64,000 nt of DNA, taken from NCBI GenBank assembly GCA_944472155.2, contig OX235271.1, positions 44,651,991 through 44,715,990 on the forward strand. The letters run 5' to 3'. This DNA is from Trichobilharzia szidati (Eukaryota > Platyhelminthes > Trematoda > Strigeidida > Schistosomatidae). This document shows, piece by piece, positions 33,061 through 44,579 of this stretch. Position numbers and translations under genes: made by a program. The notes beneath the pieces are model-generated. The model saw only the letters and a program-made list of their open reading frames with translations, did no database searches and had not been told where the DNA came from. The number at the start of each line of letters is the position of its first letter. The stretch's first letter is position 1.

Positions 33061-35640
33061 CGATCTTCTAGTTTGACGTATGTAACTGATCTTTCAGTTG
33101 TTACATAGTACTCACCAAATAGCACGTCCACCGCGTAATTTACCTCACCTCCGGTATTAAAACATTTTGATATTGAAATGTTCAAAAGTGGTTGAATGTA
33201 TACCACAAATGCATATGTCCATAATGGTTTATGTAATTTAGATGCTATATGCTTATTACGTGTCAGTATTTATCTTAACTCATTAAACTGATGCATATGA
33301 GTGAGCAACAGATGTATCAAAAATTTACACAATTTTTGTCTTTTATATTACAGGAAAATAGTTGGGTTAGAAGTAACTTATTACTCATAACCGTGTGTTC
33401 TTACTGTAAATAAGCAATCTAAGTTATTATATGAAAGGCAATTTGACGGAAGAAACCTGATAAATTACTCCTTGTGCTTTGAAATTTAACAAGTGTATAC
33501 AAGTGAGTTTCTAGATGTACAAATTTATGAATTTGCTGTTCACATTAACTATTTACTGCTGAGTTTTGTGTATACGCATTCAATCAAGCTATTTTGTAGT
33601 TTCTGGTTATTCAGTTTATAAATGCTTCAAAGGGGATAATGTTTTAATTCTAGTTTATATCCTACTTTGTCTACTCTGAAAAAAGAGGCAGAATAATTGA
33701 GGAATGTACCAATAGTTTCGCAACTATGGCAAACAAGCTTAGGAGGTGTGCGACTAAAGAAAAGATAAGTAAAGGCACTCGAAACTCTGTATTAATTTTT
33801 TCGCGGATAAATGTTGAACGGATACAAAATGAACAATAATAATCTCTGCTTCAATGGAAAATTGTTCGGACTGAAATCTTGGTTTTCTATTTTTCAATAA
33901 ATGACTCAAAAGAATGTTATGGAATACTTAACTTTCAGTTGGGCTGCAAATTCGAAGAACATTTATCGCCGTTCTAGTGCAAATGAAGTAGGTACCTTCT
34001 TTCTCTTAATTCATAGTATTTACACAAACAGTCTCAATGGAATATTTTTGGGACTGCCTTATTTATCCAGACTTGAATAGAACTATAACCGAAGAAGAAT
34101 TTCAAAATCCAAATATAAAAGTTATATGAAGACAAATCGAATCTCGAGATATGAATGAATATCAGATTTCATGGATGGAAGCTCTTTTTGTGGATAGTCT
34201 GTAAAGATTCATACTTTCTCCAAATCGTTACAATCGTAAATACCTCAGGTGTATATTAAGCATGGCATCGGATACTTTCCCATATTAACTCAAAAAACCT
34301 CTCGCTTGTCATCATAAGTATTGGACACTTTTTTTAACTCCAAGCCACCTCGTAATACGTTTAAAAGAATATGTTAATACTGACTTAATTAAGTGGTCCC
34401 CAACTACTGAAGTCACTTAGTAGTACATATTTTTTTGCATTTGTCCCTTACTGCGTCTACTGTATTATGTAGTGTAATCAAAATATTCTGAGATTTTCGA
34501 AGAAGCTTGGGTTGAAGATCAGAATATTGAGGTTTACAATGCTTATGAGCAGTAGTGTCATCTTGTAGTTGCATTCTGGGAGACATTACCCGTGAGCCCT
34601 CTTAAAACCACACTTTTTTCGACTGCGGCTGGAACAGATAGTTGAAAATGACAGTTATTTATTCAAGAATAATCCTTCTATTTTCTGTTAGGTGCCGTAC
34701 TGCTTCACAACAGTTAGAATGTTCTTAATTGCTAGTATTTTTTTACGATTATTTAAGAATGCTCGGAAGCTTTACTATGAGCAGAAGACCTATTTTCAGG
34801 AAATAAAGAAAAGTATATCAAAATGTATTTTTTTAGAAACTATCCCATAGAAGTGAATGTCATCACCTCAACGAAAACAAATACTGACAATAACAGGAAA
34901 AACCAATAAAAATAGGAAAACAAAATCAGTACAGTGAAGGGACATTTTGGTATGTTATAAAAATGACTGACAATGTTATGTGTTGCATTGCATTAAGAAT
35001 GTTTATGTAGTTAATTAAATCTCCGGAAATAACTTTTAATTTTTTTATGAAGTAATAAATTTTAAAATATTTATTTTGATTTACTTCCTTAATAAAGAAG
35101 TAGCATAATTCTGCCTGATGAATACTTTACGTCGCTAAGAAACGAAGCAAAATATCAACTAATGAAGTAATTCTTTGGTCACCACGATTTGCTTTCTACC
35201 ATTTTGATATTAGGATAAATAGTATCGGTGGGTGTAGCTTCGTCATGCTAAATGCACAATTGGATATCGGTAATGTTAATCACACTTAAATAGCTTGTCA
35301 GTTCTGCGAAAATAAAAGTAACACATTCAGTAGCGTACTTTGATCATTTGATACATGAACTCAATTAAGGCGGGATTGTGTTCAGAAGAATAATGAATTT
35401 GTGGAGTGAAATAATTTTACAACCAGTCAATGAGACGCTTTAAATCATGCATAACGCTTAGAAAATTAAGAGCTAAGTCACCCCATGTTTGTGATTCATA
35501 ACTGGTTGTATTTGAAGAAAATTACTGCTTTAGAGCAATAGCGTTAACAAAATTTTTGATATGATATTGCATTGTACGATATTATAGGTAACCTATTTGC
35601 GGGATACAAAAACATATTCTGTCATCATGAGTTTAACATT
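33061..35640. other. Unassigned 2.6 kb
   Basis: The longest stretch without a recognised repeat in the central region. It is AT-rich, with no ORF of 60 codons on either strand and no exon-like pair of splice sites that I could defend. Confidence 0.45.
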
Positions 35641-35846
35641 TTTTTTCCTTCGCTTTCCCCAGTGGAACAAAGGGCTTCGAGCTAGTGGCTTGAAGTTTCT
35701 GTAGCAGTGTTTATTTTACAGGATGCGGTTGCTAGCCTCATGCCCAACCTTTCCTCTTCACCAGCATTATTTCTGGTTCAGCGAAGTAAAGGAGTGCGTC
35801 GGCCGGGTATCGAACCCCGGACCATGTGCATGGTCGGCGAGCGTCC
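35641..35846 (-). repeat. tRNA-derived SINE with RTE-like tail, minus strand
   Basis: Matches the 9490-9717 copy almost base for base through the body and tail (ccagtggaacaaagggcttc on the plus strand). The head is cut after the anticodon-region palindrome gaccatgtgcatggtc, so the A box is missing and transcription is unlikely. Confidence 0.75.
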
Positions 35847-36756
35847 ATTACTTTCGACTAATTATTATCATTTTCACGGCAATTTGTATGTACACAGTAA
35901 TTAAAAGTCATCTGTTAACTGAATATGTTGACTGGAAACATATTCAATCCGAACCTAGAAAAACTGATGATTAATGGCGTAACCACACTAAGGTTATTTT
36001 AGATGAATGCTAACAGTCCTTTTTATCTTACTTCATGAATGGATTGTACATTTACAGTCTTCCTAAACGAGAGATTCACATTTTAATTCTCAAGTTAGTC
36101 ATAACAGCACTGACCATGATGAAACGGATAAAGGGTTACTGATTGTTCTGGCTTTAGTTGGGACAATCAGTAATCGAATTGGGATAAAATGAAGGGAATA
36201 TTTCCTCAATATTTGAAGGAACTATAAGCATCAAGAATAAATATTAAATTTTGAGAAACAAGATATAATTATTTAACACAGCAATTGTACGAAATTACTG
36301 TTTTGTACAGTGGTCAAATTAGGTGTTGTCACATATGAGTTATAACAATTCAACTATGTAAAACTTAAGAAGGATTTCCCCTTTCAAAGAAAAACACTGA
36401 TTGTATAATGTTTTCATGTTTTTTGACTGTAAACATATGTAAATTCATTTAAGTATAGTGTCATCATAACTTTGAACTCGGACGCGCAAAGTAAACACAA
36501 CACTCAAACGTATACTGAAATTTCATAATCAGTATAGAGTCTTCGCGTTTTCATATAAAGCAAAAGGTTTCATGTTAAGAGAGTCTGAGTCAGTCATTGA
36601 CTGTCAGTTCTACTTTCCTCCTCTGATTAATCTGTCTGCATCTAGCCATACTAAATATGAAGTAATCAGTTTATCACAATATTGCTTTCATTGACTGGTC
36701 TTCTGATTCGAAAATTCATTCAAGAAGAAACGTACTGAAACACATGTGGAGATCGG
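35847..36756. other. No gene recognised
   Basis: AT-rich spacer. Confidence 0.4.
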
Positions 36757-37095
36757 TTACAGGATTTCATCTTGAGCTGACATCGGTTAGAGAACCATCG
36801 GAGAACCACCAAGGAGTACTAGACAGCTGTTTCATCCTAGTTTGCAACTCTTCAGCCAGGGTTCGAACCCGGAACCTTCTGGTTACAAGGCGACCTCGTA
36901 GACTAATAAGCCACTGGAACCCGATCCAATGGCCCATGAATTCTAACTTCTGCCAATTCATCGCATAGCGAGGCCGCTAGCCAATGTCTTCGGCGAGTAT
37001 TTGTCCTCACATCAGACCTGTTGCACCCTACTGGTCACGACGTCCCACTAGAAACCAGGTAACTACCTACCCGAATAGGGCCGGTCGCTATCCTG
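36757..37095 (-). repeat. Smα-like SINE, near full length, minus strand
   Basis: About 340 bp in family order. The head at about 36925-36855 has GGTTCGAACCC. The hammerhead-like segment at about 36807-36855 reads CTGAAGAGTTGC, CTAGGATGAAAC, AGCTGTCTAGTAC on the minus strand. The first box is one base from CTGATGAG, GAAAC is intact, and stem I partners flank it. The 3' end is ggatttcatcttgagctgac. The 5' extension reaches ctatcctg near 37095. Confidence 0.7.
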
Positions 37096-37682
37096 TAACC
37101 AATCAGTCAAATCCCTACAAACCAATACTTGAATATGTGGAGATCATTTGGGAAAAATTTGAGTGATGGAAATGCCAGTTTAGCCTTCAAGATCCTTCAA
37201 CACTCAACATCGCAGATGAATAATTATCAAAACTAATGAATACTTCTCCGTATTCTCACAACACTTTACTTAGCATTTCATGTATTCATTATAGTACTTC
37301 CCATTCAGATGACACGTAATTTTTCTCGCAACGAGCGCGTAGTTATATCAGAACAATTCTTACAGATTTAATAGAGTCCATACTGTAATATGTATTTAAA
37401 TAATAAAAAGAAATATCACATGAATAAGGTAGAATATTGCTTTCACGGAAGGACACCTAATACACACTTCATGAAAGATGGTTCTCAAGATCTAGTATCC
37501 AGATGAATAATACTTCGGATTTATAAAGGCAATAGCTGGATCCAGGATGGAGTGTTTTTTAATGAATATAAATACAGGTTAAGTGTTATACACAGAAACA
37601 CGAAGTGAAAACATTTCTTTCCCGCAGTAAATTTAAGACAACCAACAACTGTGAAAAAAATCAGTATTTAATGAATTCATAA
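37096..37682. other. No gene recognised
   Basis: AT-rich spacer ending at the target-site duplication of the SR2-like copy. Confidence 0.4.
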
Positions 37683-37691
37683 ATGTCAGTG

Positions 37692-38438
37692 AATTTTTAT
37701 TATTGTTATTATTATTGTATCCTTTAATTCCTACAGGAACATAGGGCTTCAGCCGTGTGTCTCCATTGCGTTCTGTTCTCTGCTAGAGTCTTCACCTGGC
37801 TCCATGTCTGCCCACACGTTTTCATCTCCTCTTCACATGACCTCCTCCAAGTCACCCTTGCACTGACGACAAACTCGCCGCTTCCCTTTCGGTTTCCACT
37901 CGAGCGATGGCTTGTCTAGTGATGTCACTCGATGGTTTCCTAAGAGTATGGCCAATCTATCTCAATTTCTTCCTGCTTATTTGTTTCACAATCGGTTCCT
38001 GCTGTGTTGGTTCGCTCATTGCCAGAGATCTCTGTTGCTGATCTTTTCTGGCCAGCTATCTGATCTTGAGTATTGAGCGAAGACAACTGTTAATGAAGGT
38101 CTGTAGTTTGTTTGAGATGCTCTTTATGACGCGCCAAGTCTCTGATCCGTATAGCACCATTGACTGACTTCACATTGGAGTTGAAAATCCTGATCTTATT
38201 TTTGATGCTGAGTGCTGTTGACCTCCACACAGACTTGAGAGTAGTGAAAGCTTGTCTTGCTTTTCCGATTCTTGCTTTGATATCCTCGTCAGTTCCGTCT
38301 GTAGTTGAAACGATGCTTCCCAGGTAGGTAAAAGAGGTTGTTTCTTTCAGGTTCCTCCCATTTATGCTGATTGTTGTCAGTTGTTGTTGTTGCTGTTGGT
38401 GGTGTTGCCCAGGAATTTTCATCACCTCTGTCTTCTCT
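37692..38438 (-). mobile_element. SR2-like RTE LINE, 3' fragment with 9 bp target duplication
   Basis: The minus strand encodes TEVMKIPGQHHQQQQQQ, SINGRNLKETTSFTYLGSIV and DEDIKARIGKARQAFTTLKS, nearly identical to the copy at 5.9-7.2 kb, then the eroded C-terminal region. The 3' tail is a TTA/ATT-rich run at 37693-37720. The direct repeat atgtcagtg at 37683-37691 and 38439-38447 marks the insertion limits. It is 5'-truncated within the RT, lacking all upstream domains. Confidence 0.8.
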
Positions 38439-38499
38439 ATGTCAGTGGAAGGACTCATCAATTGATTACTCTACGAACATTGTTATTTATGCAATTGAA

Positions 38500-38765
38500 A
38501 AAGAGAAGACGTTCGGCGAAGAGACTCTTTTCGGCGATTTCATTCACATAGCTGAACAATCGCATTTATATATAATTATTTTTGTGTGTGTGTACATGAG
38601 GTTTGTCAAGTTTAGATAATTGATTAGTTAATACAAGAATGATGTAATATAGAAACAAAGTTAATCAGACAGCAACTAAAGTTAGATTGAGTTAGTAAGC
38701 TAGATGACGTAATATAATTGACTAAAATATTTCAACTTAGATCAGGATAGCAACAGAGGTAATTA
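38500..38765 (-). mobile_element. PLE 3' UTR fragment (empty-site paralogue of the 52 kb element)
   Basis: Aligns with 51975-52097 joined directly to 52489-52640: shared cgaagagactcttttcggcg, caatcgcat, aagtttagataatt and gatgacgtaata. The 391 bp palindromic insertion at 52 kb is absent here. On the minus strand a hammerhead-like stretch at about 38515-38550 reads GAAATCGCCGAAAAGAG. Confidence 0.6.
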
Positions 38766-38895
38766 CAGGTAGAGACTATGCAATTTGCTTAGGTCAAGTA
38801 CATACGTCCACAGGAACACTGTTACAACAAATAATTACCAATATGATTAAATACAGGATCCATGAGTGGTGAGTGGTAATCTGTTAACGTCGTTA

Positions 38896-38917
38896 TTATA
38901 TATATATATATATATAC
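38896..38917. repeat. TA microsatellite
   Basis: A run of about 10 TA units, the longest simple dinucleotide run that I noticed in the window. Confidence 0.8.
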
Positions 38918-39389
38918 TAACATATAACCTGGAGTCAAGGTGGTAGCAAATACATTGGACGTATAGGAAGATGTATGCCGGCTTGCATTGTCTAACACTA
39001 TCCTAAACGGCTTCCTAATACTCACGATGGCGTCCTATGAAGCTTAATCACATGAAATTCATTAGACTGTGATAATATGGTGACGTTGACTAAAGGCTTT
39101 ACAGTTAATATTAACCAAAGTAATGAAAAAGCTTTTGATTTTTCTGAAGCGTGCACAATCAGATTAAAAAGCCGGATCTATGAATACAAAAGGAGACAGT
39201 AATTAGCTTAAATCAACCTTGGTAGCATACTTTTATTTTAGCACCATAATCTTCCCTCTCTTCTATCTTCTCTTTACAGTGTTTTTCCACTACGTTTATT
39301 TTATCTGGCATACTAGTGGTTTTATTATTAGGATATATGCAAATAGTTAGTCATGGTTGAGTATCTACTAATCCTGATGAGTAGTCGTT

Positions 39390-39466
39390 ATAATAAAGGT
39401 TTTTTGTATTTCCTAATGAATGAAAAACAAAACGATATTGGGAAATACAAAAAATCCTTTATTATA
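39390..39466 (+). repeat. Dispersed hairpin repeat
   Basis: The arms ataataaaggttttttgtat and atacaaaaaatcctttatta pair with few mismatches. They continue through ttccta / tgggaa around a loop containing tgaaaaacaaaacg. See also 3379-3466 and 43803-43888. Confidence 0.65.
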
Positions 39467-39869
39467 GTGAATATCATATACCCAATGCCCAAATTTTTTC
39501 AAACTGTTAAAAGTGAACTTGGTTTGGACATATATATAACCTGATGAGTAGTGTTCAAACTATCCTACGAGTTTCGATCAGATATAGTAAAATCTTGTTA
39601 TTTAGCCCTATATGGTTTGCATGTGTTAAATTTGTGTATTTTACACGAAGTTTCTTTGCATTTCAGTGTTATCATATCTAGATGTTTATAATTATACTAA
39701 TTCCACCACAATGGCTACAGTTTATGTGTTGATATATACCTTGATGAATGGTATTCACCTAATAACGATGTTAACGGATTATCACTCACCACTCGTGTAT
39801 CTTGTGCTTACTCACATTGGTAATTATTTTAATAATAAATATTTCAAATGAATATTTAGACTTGAAGTC

Positions 39870-40515
39870 ATCACACCCAATCAGCGCAAAGATTTCAGTT
39901 GTTTCAAGTCTTCTTAGACGAGCACACTCTCTGACAACCGACGAGAAAGAAAACGAATAAGAAATATCAAACATTACTGCAACTCTCAATCAAAACAACT
40001 ACCCATGGAAATTCATCAACAAAATCAACACAGACATTAAGTATGGCCGAAAACGCATTCCGAAAACATGGACCTCAACAGTCGTCATTCCATATAGAGC
40101 AGAGACGTCAGACGATATCAGAAGAGTACTCAATCAGCTCGACATTAGAGTTTTCTTCAAAACATCAGACAAACTTCAAAGCAACCTTGTCCATATAAAA
40201 GACCGAATCCCCAAAGATTCTCTATCTAATTGTGTCTATAAAATAAAATGCTTGGAATGTGATGCGATATACATCGGACAAACATCTCGAGAAATCAAAA
40301 TCAGAAGAAATGAACACCGTGGAGCATTTCTTCAACCACCGAGAAATCCTGTTGAACTACAAAGACTTGAAAAATCATCAGCCATAGGTCTACATGCTAT
40401 AGAATCAGGCCACAAAATTGACTTTGACAATATTGAAATAATCCAGGAAAACTTCAGAAATCACAAAGAACGTCTCATATCATCAGAAGCACTTCATATC
40501 AAGTGGCCAATTTGA
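39870..40515 (+). pseudogene. Penelope-like element family C: linker and intact GIY-YIG endonuclease
   Basis: One frame runs from about 39880 to the TAA at 40516 with a single TAA near 39957. The linker contains VVIPYRAETSDDIRRVLNQL, the usual PLE region before the endonuclease. Next is the endonuclease: NCVYKIKCLECDAIYIGQTS, REIKIRRNEH and AIGLHAIESGHKIDFDNIEI. The GIY-YIG pattern (VYK...YIG), the Arg and the conserved His and Glu further on all survive. The RT is missing (5' truncation). It is the least damaged endonuclease in the window and is followed by a hammerhead-like motif at 40736-40776. Confidence 0.8.
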
Positions 40516-40735
40516 CAACGACAAATGACCCCATACTGACTAACGATGATCAAGTTAGTAAACTTTGTTTTGTTACCATAGCAGATGTACTATTACCTTT
40601 GTTATTTGGTTTAGTGATCTTCATTGTCATTTTGACTTTCAATATGTCTTTTTAACTTGACCTAAGTCTATTTTCTCACCTCTTAACTGTTTGTTATATA
40701 TATGCTGAGATTTTGTAAATTCCGGTTTAATAATA

Positions 40736-40776
40736 CTTTGATAAAGCTATTAGCAGTAGCATTAAATAGCGAAATG
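40736..40776 (+). ncRNA. Hammerhead-like motif after the PLE family C endonuclease
   Basis: Reads ctttgataaa, then gctatt...aaatagc as a stem II with a 12-13 base loop, then gaaatg. The order CUGAUGA-like box, stem II, GAAA is kept. The first box reads TTGATAA instead of CTGATGA, so activity is doubtful. A related stretch with ctgatgaagaagctgtag lies at 60641-60685, downstream of the other family C endonuclease. Confidence 0.4.
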
Positions 40777-40794
40777 TTAGTAAAAACAACAATA

Positions 40795-40925
40795 TCGTTT
40801 TTGTTTTTCATTCATTGGGAAATACAAGAACCTTTATTATAATGAATATCATATACCCAATGCCCAAACTTTTTCAAAACATTAAAAGTGAACTTGGTTT
40901 GGACATATATAACTTGGTAATTATT
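40795..40925 (+). repeat. Half copy of the dispersed hairpin repeat
   Basis: Contains only the right arm (ttttcattcattgggaaata) plus the shared flank atatcatatacccaatgccc and gtgaacttggtttggacata. It directly follows the family C hammerhead-like stretch, which ties the hairpin repeat to the 3' end of PLE family C. Confidence 0.6.
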
Positions 40926-41805
40926 TGTTCTAATAGTGTTGTTGTGTTTGTATGTACTTGACTGTAAGAAAATTGTGCAAGCAACAAGGTTTGTAGAGTC
41001 CCATCAAAATTTAAGGAAGATGAATAAAGGAAATAAAATTTTAATATTCTTCAGCCGGAACGTGTCAACGATAGTAACGTCTATTCCATTTAATTATTTT
41101 CGTGTTACAAGTTAATGATTCACGTTGAGCTGGTGAACAACGAATTAACTTTCTACGTGGCTCTTGCATTATTACACGTTCATATTACAGCCTCCATTAT
41201 TCCGATTATTCTAAACTCCATTGATCTTTCTGTTTTAATACAGGAATCCTTAATTACTTTAAGTAATTAGACACTCTCCAAAAAATAACACTCTTATCAA
41301 AATGTTGTATCATCTTGACAAGAATTTCATACTTTATTGTCCAATTTAGATATTGTGATATTTATTTTAACGACTGAAACCGACTGTGTTTGGTCTGAGC
41401 GCAGCTAACCTATCTCTGACTTCTACTGTATAGCTGACAAAACTTTATTGAGACACGTACAATTATAAAATGCTCCAAAGATAGCAAAAAGACAATTATT
41501 CGTTGTTGGAATCTATGCGTGGTTCTACTTAACAATTATAACATCGAAAACTAAAAATTGCCTCACGAGGGACATTAGGCAGGTGTACAGTCAAGAGAAT
41601 GTCCTAAGTACCAAACAAGTTCCGTAGAACAAACTAGTTAACCTAAATCCAACTGTAAGAATTAGCTAAGAATCAAGTAGAATATTCCCAACAGGATGGG
41701 ATCAAAACTATGTTCACAATGACCTCCATTCAAATCACGGAATATACACATTGGATCACAGGAATTATTAAAAAGACGATTGCACAGAAGAAAATTTTCT
41801 TTTAA
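40926..41805. other. No gene recognised
   Basis: AT-rich spacer; nothing supported. Confidence 0.4.
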
Positions 41806-43788
41806 TCATCAACTAGGCTGTACATTCGTGTATTTATAATAAATAGGTGAGAAAGTTCCAGAATAATTTCCGGTCAAGGGTCAAATTATTAAAATTACAA
41901 TTAGGAATTAAAATGCCATAATAAACAGGGGGACGGATAAAACTCAAACAAAGTAGCATCATAATTACTGAGAAGATTGACATATTGTGCAACTGGGGTT
42001 ACAAATGTAGAAATAACAAAAACAGACAGGATGTTTAAATAAAAAATCTAGAGGGATCATAACTAATGTGACGAATAATTGTTTATGCAGTTAGGAATTA
42101 AATATGTAGAAATAATAAAATGACAAAAGGGAAGAAGTTCGGATATGAAGATATGGTAGAGTAAATAGGGATTAAGAAAAACTTAAAAATAACATGAATA
42201 AACAGGAAGTTTGGATAGGAAAGGCAATGGGATGGTCATTACTAAAAGAATTACCTGTGTTATGATGGCCATAGCAGGGACAAGGGTTGGACGTATTTCT
42301 TTTGGATGTAGAGCATGGATTTGAGCTTTTGGATAGCTAGTGCCTCAGCTATGCCCAGATGTCTTTATTTTACTCCCTCTGATAGGTTTGATCGAATCTT
42401 ATATATTATTTTGAAGGACTTTTCGAATGGCGCTGAATGTCCTGAATTGACCAGATGTTCTGTCACTGAACTAGATACACGTTTTCGTTCTCCTTTTACT
42501 AGCCAGGCTGGATAGTGTTCACGAGAGCGTTTTCCAAGTTGGCGCATGGTACGGCCGATGTATTCAGCTCCACACGAGCAAGTAAACTGGTATATGCACA
42601 TTGAAGTGGCCCAATACTACAGCTTGCCTTTCGCGTTCTGGCTGAACAGTTTCTTGCAGGAAAAAGTCGTAGGCTCGCGGTGAAGTATTTTTTCCTCAGA
42701 GATTTGGAGAGGCGTTTACGAAGGATTTCTGCTTCAATGTCACCCTTGAATTCTAGATTAAGCAGAAGTATCTTCTTCGGGACGGATTGAACTCGTTCGG
42801 AAGTCTTCCTTGACTTGAGATTCTTGTCTATGAACCTAGGCGGAAAACCATTTTCCATCAGGGTTCCTCAGAGATTACATAGTTCTTCGTCAATCACTTC
42901 TTCGCTGCATATCTTCCGAATCCTCGAGGAAAGAGCGTATATCAGGTCCCTCTTTCTGCTTAGGGGCACGAAGCTTTGAAAGTTGATGAATTTTCCATTC
43001 CATGTAGGCTTTTGCATATGGACCTTTTCAGAGAGTTGTCGGCGTTTATTATCAGATGGACGTCGAGGAAGTGGAACATTCCGTCGGATTCAGCTTCGTA
43101 GGTAAAGTCGATGTTTTCGTGGGCATTGTTGCAGGTTTGAAGTAAGTTTTCAAGGTCCAAGTTCTCATCACAAATGATGGAAGTATCATCAATGTATCTC
43201 TTGTAGAGATGGAGGTCGTCGATAGTTGATGATAAGGAGTTGTTTTCTAGGCTAGCCATAAAAGCAGTCGGCCAGGGGGGGGTCCTAGGGGAGAACCTAT
43301 TGCTACTCCATCTACTTGCCTAGATATTTCGTTGTTGAAACTAAAGTATATGTTGAAGGTGCATCGTAGTAACAGTTCTTTCAGGCAACGGATCGGTATG
43401 CTGACATCGATGCTACTGGATTGAATGTAGTCACAAAAGAAACATACGGTTTCTGTCAATAGAACGTTGGTGAAGAGAGAGACGATGTACAAAGAGGCCA
43501 TTTTCTTTTCTTCCACGTTGACATTCTTAATTGAATCAACAAAGTCGAATGTGTCAAGGAGATTGTGACTTGACAGCTTCTCCTTCACCGGCCCGAGGAT
43601 CTCCACCAGCCATTTCGCGATTGAGTAATATGGGGAATCTATCATATCTACTTTTATCCGTCCCCCTATTTAATATGGCATTTTAATTCCTAATTGTAAT
43701 TTTAATAATTTGACCCTTGACCGGAAATTATTCTGGAACTTTCCCACCTATTTATCATAAATACATGAATGTACAGCCTAGTTGATGA
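41806..43788 (-). pseudogene. Penelope-like element family A with flanking inverted 3'-UTR repeats
   Basis: The minus-strand PLE starts inside the RT near 43650. It shows FDFVDSIKNVNVEEKKM, SRQVDGVAIGSPLGP (43310-43270), LHLYKRYIDDTSIICDENLD with an intact Y-I-D-D, then the linker NGFPPRFIDKNLKS and the endonuclease CIYQFTCSCGAEYIGRTM and REHYPAWLVKGERKR. Three or more frameshifts break it. The 3' UTR runs to 41806. A 137 bp part of that UTR (41806-41942) is repeated in inverted, nearly identical form at 43652-43788, directly abutting the truncated RT. The element is thus bracketed by inverted repeats of its own 3' end. Confidence 0.85.
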
Positions 43789-43802
43789 CCTTCATTCATT
43801 CA

Positions 43803-43888
43803 ATAATAAAGGTTTTTTGTATTTCCCAATGGATGAAAAACAAAACAAAATTTTCATTCATTGGGAAATACAAAAAATCCTCTATTAT
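43803..43888 (+). repeat. Dispersed hairpin repeat
   Basis: The most regular copy: ataataaaggttttttgtat plus ttcccaatggatgaaaa pairs with ttttcattcattgggaaata plus caaaaaatcc, loop about 11 bases. It is followed by the shared flank atatcatatacccaatgc. Confidence 0.7.
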
Positions 43889-43959
43889 AGTGAATATCAT
43901 ATACCCAATGCTCAAATTTTACAAACTGTTTAAAGTGGACTTGGTTTGGATATACATAA

Positions 43960-44579
43960 CTTCATTCACTCAAAACAGTCGCTTCGTAAAACAACACATT
44001 ACCACTATATCACACAACGGCAAAGAGAAACATTAACATTAGAGATTAAACATGGACAGAGACAAATAATAAGGATGATATGCAAATGTCAGAATAATGA
44101 TATACAGTCTAGGAGAAAAAGGAATAATAATTACAAAGTTACTTGAAACACTCAATTAAGTATAAATATTGTGATTAGATCGTCCAGGAAGGATTTTCCG
44201 AACAATTAATCTGTCACACTTATTGTTCCAATACTGTCATAACCCATCCTTAATACATTATACTCGAAGGTATGTGTTCAAATTAGTTGTTAATAAATTA
44301 GTCATTTCATAGATGCATACTGACCCTTTTACTATGTCCGACTAATTTCGATCTATTAACCAGTTCGTGCACTGCTTGTGGAATTAAGGTTAGTAAAAGG
44401 TTTGGACATCGTGAAATAGATAAAGTAAATTATAATTTGTGCTTAACGTTATTTAGATGATAAACTCATTATTGCTAATAATCATAAGTCTATTGAAAAC
44501 TTTATTACTCTGTTTAATCATATTCATCCAGTTCATAAACTCTTGAATCCTACCTATTCTTCTTTATTGTTCACCCTTA
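43960..44579. other. No gene recognised
   Basis: AT-rich. The last part (from about 44340) may be an eroded upstream part of the CR1-like element that follows. Confidence 0.35.

Larger units (their letters stand above)
38833..39828. repeat. Long inverted repeat with a 1 kb span
   Basis: The arms at about 38833-38900 and 39763-39828 are reverse complements, sharing gagtggtgagtg / cactcaccactc and ctgttaacg / cgttaaca-type phrases with some divergence. The interior holds a TA microsatellite and one copy of the dispersed hairpin repeat. No coding region lies inside. Confidence 0.5.
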
